A stretch of DNA of 64,000 nucleotides from an uncultured Spirochaetales bacterium (lineage in GTDB: Bacteria > Spirochaetota > Spirochaetia > Sphaerochaetales > Sphaerochaetaceae), in the NCBI GenBank assembly GCA_949283235.1, contig CASDRY010000145.1:31781-95780 (forward strand). The letters are read 5' to 3'. The notes below the pieces were generated by a model. The model was not told where the DNA came from. It made no database searches and saw nothing but the letters and a program-made list of their open reading frames with translations. Position numbers and translations under genes: made by a program. This document shows, piece by piece, positions 26,154-34,124 of the stretch; the first letter of the stretch is position 1, and each line of letters opens with the position of its first letter.

Positions 26154-28091
26154 TTAAGCCATTGCGGGAGTTGATTTCTTTCTTGTCTTCGAAATCTGCA
26201 TAACCATAAGAACTATGAAACATGCAAGACCTATGAAATCGAAGACATAGAGAGGAATGAGACAACCTATAGCACCTACTATAGCGATAATCCTTTCCGC
26301 AATCGTAAGCTTCATTCTGAAATAACCTTCTACAGCAATAATGAAACAGAAAAGGAATGATACGCACATCAATACCGCCCAGAACCACTGCAGTGCAGTT
26401 CCCTGAAGCAGAAGCTCAGGCCTATACAGGAACAGGAACGGAAGAACAAAGCCCATGATGGCCAATCGCATACCTGTCAGACATGTCTTCATGAAGTTAG
26501 CGCCAGCAAGTCCTGAAGCTACAAGGCCTCCTATCGCGACAGGTGGGGTAAGAGCACTCATCTCAGCGAAGTAGAACACGAAGAAATGTGCAACAACTAC
26601 TGGAACACCGAAAGAGATAAGAGCAGGCGCGCCAAGAAGAGCTGCAAGTACATATGCTGATCCTGAAGGCATTCCCATTCCGAATAGCGTACATGTGAAT
26701 GCAATGACAATTGCAAGAATAAGCATGTTATCTCCAGCAAGTGAGAGTGCAAACTGGCTGATTTTGCTTGAGAGTCCTGTTGAAGTCATCATAACAACTA
26801 CAACACCCATACAAGCCATAACCATTGCAATGCTTGCAACAGTTCTTGAACCGTTATCAAGACCATCACATACCTTCTTGAAGAAGGACTTCACAGGATG
26901 TTCGACCTTAAGCACAAACTGCTGGATAAAACCAACGACAAGAAGGCTAATGATTGAATACACAAGCGCTTTCTGTGAAGACTCACCCATTACCATGAGT
27001 CCTACAAGAACTACAAGAGGAATGAGGAATACAAGAAGACTTATAAATGCACTATGGAACTCAGGCAGAAGCTCCTTCTTCATATCCTCATCATCCATCT
27101 TGAGAGTCTTAATATAAACACTGAGCGCAATTCCAAGATAGTAAAGGATTGCAGGAGTAAAACCGATGAAGACAAGGTTGATGTAAGGAATACCTGTCCA
27201 GCTTGCGATGATGAATGCAGCAGCATTCATAACAGGTGGAAGGATAGCTCCTCCTGTAGCTGCCGCAGCTTCTGTAGCAGCTGTGAATTCAGGTGTATAT
27301 CCTCTTTTCTTCATCAGCGGCATACATACAGAACCTGTAAGAGTGATGTTGGCTGCAACACTACCAGAAATCATACCGATGAGACCTGCGGAAATGACAG
27401 AAACCTGTGCAGTACCTGAACGGATTTTGCTTCCAGCCTTCATAGCAACAGCCATAATCGCATTGATTGCACCGAACGCATCAAGCATACCACCAAAGAT
27501 AGTGAAAAGAACAATCGTATTGGCACTGACGGATGCAAGCATACCATAAATACCATCGAAATTGGTTGTTACATATGTAATAAGACGGCTAAATGGAAGA
27601 CCGCCATGGAAGAATGGCCCTGGAAGATATGGACCGAAATAGCCATAAAGAAGAGCGATTCCTGAAATGATAGGAATAACCCATCCCCATGTCATCTTTG
27701 TAGCAATCATAATCAGGACAAGCATGCTCAGACCACTCAGGACCTTGTTGAGAGGTGGTGTTCCGAAAGATGTCATGAAGTCGGTGTAATGTACATGTAT
27801 ATATACACCAGTTATTATGCTTGCAATAAGCATTATGATCATAAGCCATCCGCGGATGGTAGGCTTATTATTCTTTATCTTGATAGCCTGAAGACAGACT
27901 ATTACAAGCGATAGCATGATATGAATGTTTATATGCTGACCTGCTTGGAATATCGTGAAATTTGCGGCTACAAGATGGTAAATACCCATCAGGACTGCAA
28001 CACCATAGGTTGCTCTATCAATTATTAAATCGAGTCCTTCCTTTTTCTTTTTCTCAGGTTCAGTCCCCTGTACAACAGCTTCTTCAGCCAT
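26154..28091 (-). CDS. TRAP transporter permease, fused DctQM type
   Basis: A 645-residue inner-membrane protein with about 16-17 hydrophobic segments, fusing the small (4-TM) and large (12-TM) subunits as is typical for TAXI-type TRAP systems. Conserved pieces are GMLDAFGAINAIMAVA, GSVAANITLTGSVCMPLMK, ATGGAILPPVMNAAAF and FGMGMPSGSAYVLAA. It uses a sodium or proton gradient to import a carboxylate delivered by the binding protein encoded just upstream. The start has AAAGGAG seven bases ahead. A stable hairpin lies in the 89 bases after the binding-protein gene. Confidence 0.94.
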   Translation of the reverse strand: MAEEAVVQGTEPEKKKKEGLDLIIDRATYGVAVLMGIYHLVAANFTIFQAGQHINIHIMLSLVIVCLQAIKIKNNKPTIRGWLMIIMLIASIITGVYIHVHYTDFMTSFGTPPLNKVLSGLSMLVLIMIATKMTWGWVIPIISGIALLYGYFGPYLPGPFFHGGLPFSRLITYVTTNFDGIYGMLASVSANTIVLFTIFGGMLDAFGAINAIMAVAMKAGSKIRSGTAQVSVISAGLIGMISGSVAANITLTGSVCMPLMKKRGYTPEFTAATEAAAATGGAILPPVMNAAAFIIASWTGIPYINLVFIGFTPAILYYLGIALSVYIKTLKMDDEDMKKELLPEFHSAFISLLVFLIPLVVLVGLMVMGESSQKALVYSIISLLVVGFIQQFVLKVEHPVKSFFKKVCDGLDNGSRTVASIAMVMACMGVVVVMMTSTGLSSKISQFALSLAGDNMLILAIVIAFTCTLFGMGMPSGSAYVLAALLGAPALISFGVPVVVAHFFVFYFAEMSALTPPVAIGGLVASGLAGANFMKTCLTGMRLAIMGFVLPFLFLYRPELLLQGTALQWFWAVLMCVSFLFCFIIAVEGYFRMKLTIAERIIAIVGAIGCLIPLYVFDFIGLACFIVLMVMQISKTRKKSTPAMA

Positions 28092-28131
28092 AATGACTCC
28101 TTTTGCTTAGATTTTCGTAACAAGATGCCTC

Positions 28132-28153
28132 CTCTCGCAGAAAACTGCGAGAG
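28132..28153 (-). other. Intercistronic hairpin between TRAP binding protein and permease
   Basis: A perfect 9-bp stem (CTCTCGCAG / CTGCGAGAG) with a 4-base loop. No T-tract follows on the coding strand, so it is unlikely to terminate. Such hairpins often protect the upstream message and let a binding protein be made in excess of its permease. Confidence 0.6.
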
Positions 28154-28180
28154 AATGCTCATTAAATCTTACTTTTTCGA

Positions 28181-29245
28181 TTATTCGCCGTAGACGATGA
28201 ATGAATCCTGCCAGTATCCAGCTTCTTTAAGAGCTTTTGCAGCACCTGGATGGAAAGGAACACTCTCTATGCATACGCCTGTGCATACTTCCTCAAATCC
28301 ATTGAAATATGTGGATGTTGCTTTGAGTGTATCGAGGTTATCAAGGACAGCCTTGGTATACTGATACATATCCTCTTCAGATACGCTTGCATCTGCCACG
28401 ATAAGACCAGAATTCGTAGGACAAAGAATCTCAACACCTTCCGGGATGGAATCTTCCTCAGCACTTGTAAGATATCCGCCACCAAGACCTGCATTCATTT
28501 CATGAATTGCTTCTGCAATTTCCGGATCCATGCTGAGAAGACGGATTCCATCTGTTGCCTTAAGTTCAAGAAGACCGCTGATAGGAGCTCCGTTTGACCA
28601 TGAACCTACAAATGCATCAAGTCTTCCATCCTTAAGAGCTGTATATCCTTCATTCCATGTGAAGTTATCAATTCTTATCTTGTCCGTTAGACCATATGCA
28701 TCGAAAACAGCCATCAGAACAGAAGCTGTAGAAGAGCCTACAGGGGAAAGGCCAACTCTCTTTCCTTCAAGATCTTCATATGTCTCAATATCAGAATCAG
28801 CAAGAACGACTATAGGGAGATCCCATGTAACGAATCCAAAGCACTGAAGCATATGAGACTGGTCAATTGCATGATCGAAGACATCTGTTCCATTCAATGC
28901 ATTAATCACATCGATGGTTCCTGCATAACCTGCCTGAATATCACCAGATTCAAGAAGATAAAGAATCTCTGCTCCTCCAGCTGTTGTTACCGTTGATGTA
29001 CGGAGATCGGTATTAGAATTGACAACAGAAGAGATTGCCTCAACAACAACATTATCTGTCCCACCGACAGACCCTGTACCTACATTCAGGATATCTGTTT
29101 TAGCTCTGGCCGACGAAGAACCTGTCGAAGCAGAACCTTCGGACTTATTGCATCCTGCCAGGAGCAGACAAACACAGATAGTAACAAGAAGAACACCGAG
29201 GATTCTTCCTTTCTTAGAATTTCCGGAACATCTTTTTGCAGACAT
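28181..29245 (-). CDS. TAXI-family TRAP transporter solute-binding lipoprotein
   Basis: The 354-residue extracytoplasmic receptor of the TRAP system. A basic start, a hydrophobic run and the lipobox LLLAGC near residue 26 mark a lipoprotein. After a Ser/Gly/Ala linker come LNVGTGSVGGTDNVVVEAI and LESGDIQAGYAGTIDV, characteristic of TAXI proteins, then the EGKRVGLSPVGSSTASV loop. TAXI ligands known elsewhere include glutamate and 2-hydroxy acids; the ligand here is open. The ATG at 29245 has AAAGGAGG eight bases upstream. It is first in the operon behind a sigma-54 promoter. Confidence 0.93.
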   Translation of the reverse strand: MSAKRCSGNSKKGRILGVLLVTICVCLLLAGCNKSEGSASTGSSSARAKTDILNVGTGSVGGTDNVVVEAISSVVNSNTDLRTSTVTTAGGAEILYLLESGDIQAGYAGTIDVINALNGTDVFDHAIDQSHMLQCFGFVTWDLPIVVLADSDIETYEDLEGKRVGLSPVGSSTASVLMAVFDAYGLTDKIRIDNFTWNEGYTALKDGRLDAFVGSWSNGAPISGLLELKATDGIRLLSMDPEIAEAIHEMNAGLGGGYLTSAEEDSIPEGVEILCPTNSGLIVADASVSEEDMYQYTKAVLDNLDTLKATSTYFNGFEEVCTGVCIESVPFHPGAAKALKEAGYWQDSFIVYGE

Positions 29246-29305
29246 TTCCGCCTCCTTTTGTTTTGATGGACACAAGCAGCAAGCTACTGGTCACATCCGC
29301 AAAAA

Positions 29306-29335
29306 TGCATAAAACATGCCATTATTGGTGAAACA
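29306..29335 (-). promoter_or_regulatory. Sigma-54 (-24/-12) promoter of the TRAP/Tm-1-like operon
   Basis: On the minus strand TGGCATG-TTTT-ATGCA (29321-29306) matches the RpoN consensus TGGCACG-N4-TTGCW, with exact GG-N10-GC spacing, about 60 bases before the binding-protein ATG. One TGAAACA site (29329-29335) lies just upstream of the -24 element. No good sigma-70 promoter is seen in the gap. RpoN itself is encoded at 37856. Confidence 0.7.
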
Positions 29336-29436
29336 ATAGCAAGGTTCACAATTTCTACATATTTATTCTCGTCAGCAACGAAAATTACTACCAAGAATAT
29401 TCACAGCCCTGAAAAACATGAATAAAACATCATTAA

Positions 29437-29486
29437 TGTTTCAATTATGTTTCAACTGAAACATCAATGTTTCATTTTCTGTTTCA
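29437..29486. promoter_or_regulatory. Cluster of TGTTTCA enhancer sites for the adjacent activator
   Basis: Five copies of a 7-mer occur within 50 bases: TGTTTCA at 29437, 29448, 29468 and 29480, and its complement TGAAACA at 29457. Copies two and three form the perfect palindrome TGTTTCAACTGAAACA. The cluster lies 120-180 bases upstream of the sigma-54 promoter, the usual distance for activator-binding sites, and immediately after the activator's stop codon. Confidence 0.7.
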
Positions 29487-31364
29487 TTATTGAGAAAAAC
29501 TCTTGAATCTACGCCATAATGTAGTCCTAGAAACACCCAGATGTTCAGCAAATTCACCTAGTGTCATATGAGATCCAATGTATTCTGCATAAAGCTCCTC
29601 ATCATTCATCGCTTTGAGAGTTTTATGCGGCGCCGAAAAAGAATCATGTTCTTTAAAGGCAGATGGAAATGGAATATCAACAAGACGCACAGCCCCCTCA
29701 TCGATATGCTTCGAACCATTTAGTATAAGAATCCGCTGTGCAACATTCTTCAGCTCCCTAATATTGCCTGGCCAGTTATAAGTGCATAGATATTTCAATG
29801 CATCCTCACCAACTGTAGGTACCGGAATTTCCATCTCGGAAGACAAGGATTTAACAAAGTTCTTAAATAAAAGCGGTATATCCTTCTTTCTCGCTCTCAG
29901 AGGTGGAATCTGGATAGTAAGCAGATTGATTCTGTAATAAAGATCACTGCGAAAAAGTCCTTCCTCAACAAGATGCGGAATATCCTGATTAGTTGCGCAA
30001 AGGACCCTTACATCTGTTGGAATCACATTACTTCCACCTACCCTTCTTACCTCTTTCTCCTGCAGAACACGAAGCAACTTAGCTTGTAAAGGTACAGGAA
30101 GTTCTCCTATCTCATCAAGAAAAATAGTTCCTTTATCAGCAAGCTCAAAAAGTCCTTGCTTTCCGCCCTTTGCCGCTCCAGTAAAAGCTCCTTCCACATA
30201 ACCGAAAAGCTCAGATTCCAGAAGATCTGCGGAAATAGAGGCACAATTTATAGCCACAAATGGCTTATTTCTTCTACTGCTGGCATTGTGAATTGATTGT
30301 ATGAAAAGCTCCTTTCCTGTTCCTGTCTCTCCTGTTACGAGAACATTGCAATCTGTCTGGGCATATCTAACAGCCTTAGCTATGATTGTTCTCATGACAA
30401 GATCCTCTGTGAAAATACAAGAGAATGTGTATTTTGCAGAGAAACCATGCCTTGGCTTAGTGATGTTCCGATCAAGAGGAGTAAAAGCCTCCCTGACTGT
30501 CTGCAATGATATCACAGCAGAACCGCCTGCTGAGGAGAGAGGCCTCTGAGCTACTATAACATCCTGATCCATTATTCTCTGTACACTTTCAAGCTCTAGC
30601 CCCTTATTAAGAGTCTCCTCAAGAAGACCTTCAGGAAATAGTTCTTTGACAGATGTCCCTGCAAGAGAATGCTGGAAAAAAGCATCTGCCGCGGCATTTG
30701 ATGAAAGTACTACCTTGTTTTTATCAACAGCAAGAATACAAGACGGAAATTCCTCTATTATCGTTCGATACAGATTTGAACGGATACGCTCTGTTTCCAT
30801 AATCTCTGCAGCAGATACTGCAGAATTAACAGCTCTTGATATCGCGAAGTCCTCCAATCCTATTGCAGAAAAGCGTATTCCGTGCAATTCGCAGTAAGCT
30901 CTCAGATATCCACCGCCAATAAGGATATCATAGCCATCAGAGATAAGTTCATCTGCAATCCTGCTCATAAGCTTCTCATCCTTGGCTTCTCTTATCCTGA
31001 TATCAATTCCTGTCAGGCTCTTTATAACACCCTCATCTGCAATAGTAGAATCAGGAACAACACATCCAACCCTCGCCTCCTGTCCGTATTTATCTCTGAC
31101 ATTCTCAAGAGCAGTCAGCAAACCCTTCGAGCTTGTACTCATCTCTATAACATGTTGCTGTGGATAGCGGAGTTTAACCGCATGATATGTCATGCCTCTT
31201 GCAACGACTATATCATAAGCACTTACAGGTTCTATTCCATCTGGAGCTGTACCATAGAAATGTGCCAGCGTAAATTCGACGCCCTCATGCGCTGTAGCAT
31301 CTATGATTCTTTTAAAATCAGATTCAAGCTCTTTATATGGAATAATAACCAATACTTTAATCAT
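29487..31364 (-). CDS. Sigma-54-dependent activator with PrpR-type N-terminal sensor
   Basis: A 625-residue enhancer-binding protein. Residues about 1-185 match the PrpR_N ligand-sensing domain, followed by a PAS-like segment to about 305. The AAA+ domain (about 320-545) has Walker A (GETGTGKE), the RpoN-contacting GAFTGA loop and Walker B (GTIFLDEIGE). A Fis-type helix-turn-helix (LGEFAEHLGVSRTTLWRRF) ends the protein. It lies upstream of, and in the same direction as, the TRAP/Tm-1-like operon, and should activate its sigma-54 promoter when the substrate is sensed. Its ATG is 7 bases after TAAAAT. Confidence 0.93.
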   Translation of the reverse strand: MIKVLVIIPYKELESDFKRIIDATAHEGVEFTLAHFYGTAPDGIEPVSAYDIVVARGMTYHAVKLRYPQQHVIEMSTSSKGLLTALENVRDKYGQEARVGCVVPDSTIADEGVIKSLTGIDIRIREAKDEKLMSRIADELISDGYDILIGGGYLRAYCELHGIRFSAIGLEDFAISRAVNSAVSAAEIMETERIRSNLYRTIIEEFPSCILAVDKNKVVLSSNAAADAFFQHSLAGTSVKELFPEGLLEETLNKGLELESVQRIMDQDVIVAQRPLSSAGGSAVISLQTVREAFTPLDRNITKPRHGFSAKYTFSCIFTEDLVMRTIIAKAVRYAQTDCNVLVTGETGTGKELFIQSIHNASSRRNKPFVAINCASISADLLESELFGYVEGAFTGAAKGGKQGLFELADKGTIFLDEIGELPVPLQAKLLRVLQEKEVRRVGGSNVIPTDVRVLCATNQDIPHLVEEGLFRSDLYYRINLLTIQIPPLRARKKDIPLLFKNFVKSLSSEMEIPVPTVGEDALKYLCTYNWPGNIRELKNVAQRILILNGSKHIDEGAVRLVDIPFPSAFKEHDSFSAPHKTLKAMNDEELYAEYIGSHMTLGEFAEHLGVSRTTLWRRFKSFSQ

Positions 31365-31407
31365 ATAGCTGATTTTAGCACTGCTAATTCATTTTCGCAC
31401 TGAAACA
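31365..31407 (-). promoter_or_regulatory. Activator gene promoter with a possible autoregulatory site
   Basis: TAAAAT (31377-31372) ends 7 bases before the ATG of the PrpR-type gene with no ribosome-binding site. A TGAAACA copy of the activator's putative site at 31401-31407 overlaps where the -35 region would be, so the protein may repress its own gene. Confidence 0.45.
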
Positions 31408-31541
31408 ATACAAGAATTTCATTTACACCTCACAGGGGAATAAATGACTCTTTACATCTCCTGAAAAAAGCCGTTTTACTTGCAATCAAAGATATAGAGA
31501 CTATTTAGGCTTTCAATTCAGATTCAAATACATTCATTGAT

Positions 31542-31669
31542 TATCAAATGCGGAAAGTGCGAGAAGACTTGTCCTCAGAAACTTCCTATTAGAGAACTGC
31601 TTGAAAAGCAGAAAGCATACTCTGCTAAGAGATAAGCTCCCTGTCAGATAATGGCAAGGGAGCTTTTAT
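31542..31669 (+). repeat. Duplicated 3' end of the aldo/keto reductase gene with its terminator
   Basis: This 128-base block repeats 22585-22713 almost exactly: one A missing from an A5 run, and two substitutions around the hairpin. It encodes only the last 29 or so codons (second Cys cluster onward), then the stop and terminator hairpin. There is no start and the missing base shifts the frame, so it is a dead fragment. It separates the phosphatase gene from the activator gene. Bases 31408-31541 hold nothing recognisable. Confidence 0.9.
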
Positions 31670-31680
31670 GTGTTTATCAC

Positions 31681-32766
31681 TTACTCTGTGAGAATAGAAA
31701 CGAGAGAATCTACCTCGCTTTCTGTGAGTCCTACAGTATTAATGAGATAATTTCTTGCAACAAGTGAAACGGAATCAAAAGGAAATGGTCTTCCGTTCAT
31801 ATCAACAAAGAAATCTATGATGATCTGGGCTATGGCATCATACTGCTCTGTACCCTTTTCAGTGCCATAATAGTTTTCATAGCTTGTCATGTAATCTTCC
31901 ACGATTTCATCCATTGTAGCACCACAGATCGCTTCTAAAGTTGCTGTCACCATGCCTGCTCTGTCCTTTCCCTCATTGCAATGAATAAGATATGGACTTG
32001 GATTTGCAAGCATGAACTTAAGTCCTTCATAGAGCTTTTCAGTAAAGTCCTCGGAGAAGAAATCTACACCCATGTTAAGAGCAATGACATGTGAGCCATC
32101 TACCAGAGCTTTATAGTTCGGAGCTTCTACCAGCCCTTCCATCATAGACTCTTCTGAATCTGCAAGATTTATAACTGTCTTTATTCCAGCTTTTCCAAGA
32201 AGAGTATCTGCATATACCGCTCTAGCATCCCCTCTTACAGGACTGCAGCTTCTGTAAAGCCGTCCTGCCTTGATATTTCCAGCTGTGACTTCTCTGAAAT
32301 TAGCAAATACCTCATCAGATGAATAATCATCCCTGTTATCAGTGCGAACGAGATGTCTAATCATATATTCATCTGCATATCCGCCTTTATCAGCCATAGA
32401 TATTGTTACCACATCCCCTTCTGCTATACCGGATTCAGAGCTGAAATCACCATAATTGATTGCGATCTCTACAAAACTGCCATCATCTACAACAACAAGA
32501 GAACTTCTATCAACATCACTGTAGCTTGTACCAAGAGGAGCAGAAGCAGAGTAATCCCCAGATGTTATAAGAACAATATCACCTACCTCATAACCAGCAG
32601 CAGCAATTTCTTCATGGGTAATGCTTGTTGCAGCATTTCCATATTTCGACACAGCTACGACTGTACCTGAAAGCTCTGGATACTCTTCAGTTTGCACAGT
32701 AGCACAAGAAGATAGAACCAAAAATGCCAGCAACAGCACAAAGATGTAATTTACTGTCCTTCTCAT
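31681..32766 (-). CDS. Lipoprotein: adenosyltransferase-type beta-barrel domain plus tyrosine phosphatase domain
   Basis: A 361-residue exported protein. The signal peptide ends in lipobox LSSCA near residue 22. Residues about 30-135 (SGTVVAVSKYGNAATSI, YEVGDIVLITSG, GSFVEIAINYG, GDVVTISM) resemble the C-terminal barrel of SAM hydroxide adenosyltransferases (DUF62). From about 145 on is a Y_phosphatase3 domain with RLYRSCSPV and the P-loop HCNEGKDRAGM, whose Cys and Arg are catalytic. Most likely it is a periplasmic protein or lipid phosphatase. The ATG at 32766 has AGGAGG seven bases upstream. An IS110 element is inserted just upstream of it. Confidence 0.8.
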   Translation of the reverse strand: MRRTVNYIFVLLLAFLVLSSCATVQTEEYPELSGTVVAVSKYGNAATSITHEEIAAAGYEVGDIVLITSGDYSASAPLGTSYSDVDRSSLVVVDDGSFVEIAINYGDFSSESGIAEGDVVTISMADKGGYADEYMIRHLVRTDNRDDYSSDEVFANFREVTAGNIKAGRLYRSCSPVRGDARAVYADTLLGKAGIKTVINLADSEESMMEGLVEAPNYKALVDGSHVIALNMGVDFFSEDFTEKLYEGLKFMLANPSPYLIHCNEGKDRAGMVTATLEAICGATMDEIVEDYMTSYENYYGTEKGTEQYDAIAQIIIDFFVDMNGRPFPFDSVSLVARNYLINTVGLTESEVDSLVSILTE

Positions 32767-32810
32767 AGAACCTCCTAACAATAAATCCCATAACATGGGG
32801 TCATAAACGA

Positions 32811-32947
32811 TATAATTGATGGGACTGAGGACGACATGGATCCTAAGCCTAGAGCTTCATAAGGAGTCTGTCCCAGTTCCCTTTCAATCCCTATTGGTTG
32901 GTTAAGCCTGAGAGCTTCATTCACGCGGGAGATTGGATGAAGGGAAC
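32811..32947 (+). ncRNA. Candidate IS110 bridge RNA
   Basis: A TATAAT box (32811-32816) precedes two back-to-back stem-loops. The first (32821-32874) is closed by GGGAC/GTCCC, the second (32876-32947) by GTTCCCTT/AAGGGAAC. Each has an internal loop and is capped by a near-identical AAGC/GCTT hairpin (32844-32860 and 32903-32920). Two loops on one RNA in the left end is the layout of IS621-type bridge RNAs, whose loops bind target and donor DNA. TAAGGAGTC in the first loop is complementary to GACTCCTTA at 34160-34168, beside the element's right end. Confidence 0.65.
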
Positions 32948-32975
32948 CATCTTTCATTACCCAGGAGGTAAAGCC

Positions 32976-34124
32976 ATGTGCAATATCGCTGGCATCGACA
33001 TCGCAAGCAGGAAGTTCGACTATCGAATCATCAACGACAATGGAGCAAGTCTTTCCAGAGGCAGCTGCGAAATGAACTATGAAGGGTTCCGAAGCTTCCT
33101 TTCCGATGTCCCGGAGGACACTGTATTCATCATGGAATCCACAGGACGCTACCATAAGAACCTCTGCCATTTCCTCTCCGGCAAAGGCTTCCGCTTCTGT
33201 GTCGAGAATCCTATGATGATCAAGAACTATGTGAAATCCACGACGCTCCGCAAGACCAAGACCGACAGCGCTGACGCTCTCAGCATTGCAAGATACGGCC
33301 TTGCCAATTACGATAGACTCCGAAGGGAGAAGTGCGTCATGGATGATGAGGTGAGAAACATCGCAAGAAGAAGGCAGGAAGTTGCTGAGGACATCGCCAG
33401 GGCAAAGACACAGCTCAAGAGCGACCTTGCTCTCGCTTGGCCTGAAATCCTTGCTGTTGATGTATTTACATACTCCATGCTCTGTTTTCTCTCCCGGTTC
33501 TCCTCTCCGGATGAGGTTCTTTCCGCTACCGATGGGGAGCTTATCGCTGCTCTTTCCAGCTGCAGAGGAAGAGCCCTTGAGACATCTGCTGAGGATATAA
33601 AGGGCTATGCCATCGGAAGCATAGGAGTGACTGGATACGCCGATCTTGTGAAGGACAGTGCAGAGAAGATCCTCTTCCTTGAAAAGAGGGACAAGGCTCT
33701 TACAAAGGCTCTTGTAGAACATGAGAATAAGGTTCATGCAAAAGAACTGGAAATCCTCCAGTCCATACCCGGCGTCGGAGAGATCACTGCCGCTCATTTC
33801 ATGGCAGAGGTCGAGGACATCTCCAGATTCGCAACCTACCAGAAACTCATTGCATACATGGGTACCGATCCTTCCATATACCAGTCCGGAGAAAGCCATA
33901 ATAGTGGCCATATTACCAAGCATGGAAACAGGAGCCTCAGAAAATATGTCTACATAATGGCCCAGAGAGCCATCATGTATTCCCCTTTCTTCCGTGCCTA
34001 CTATGACAAGAAGAGAGAGCAAGGATTCAGCCACAGGAAGGCTATGATTGCTGTGATGAACAAGCTCACGAAGATTATCTTCACCCTCCTGACAAGAGGA
34101 GATATGTATAAAGAAGAATCCTGA
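32976..34124 (+). CDS. IS110-family transposase (DEDD recombinase)
   Basis: The 382-residue recombinase has the two-domain IS110 layout. The RuvC-like N-terminal domain carries Asp8 (AGIDIASRKFD), Glu54 (FIMESTGRY), Asp97 and Asp100 (KTKTDSADALSIA), spaced almost as in IS621. The C-terminal Tnp domain has SIPGVGEITAAHFMAEV, LIAYMGTDPSIYQSG and ITKHGNRSLRKYVY, holding the catalytic serine (304 or 310). The ATG at 32976 has AGGAGG nine bases upstream; a longer reading would cross the putative bridge RNA. The frame is intact, so the element may be active. Confidence 0.95.
   Translation: MCNIAGIDIASRKFDYRIINDNGASLSRGSCEMNYEGFRSFLSDVPEDTVFIMESTGRYHKNLCHFLSGKGFRFCVENPMMIKNYVKSTTLRKTKTDSADALSIARYGLANYDRLRREKCVMDDEVRNIARRRQEVAEDIARAKTQLKSDLALAWPEILAVDVFTYSMLCFLSRFSSPDEVLSATDGELIAALSSCRGRALETSAEDIKGYAIGSIGVTGYADLVKDSAEKILFLEKRDKALTKALVEHENKVHAKELEILQSIPGVGEITAAHFMAEVEDISRFATYQKLIAYMGTDPSIYQSGESHNSGHITKHGNRSLRKYVYIMAQRAIMYSPFFRAYYDKKREQGFSHRKAMIAVMNKLTKIIFTLLTRGDMYKEES

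Noticed and set aside
31542..31669. Second aldo/keto reductase or ferredoxin gene
   Set aside because: Only the last codons are present, a base is missing so the frame is shifted, and no start exists; it is a duplicated 3' fragment.
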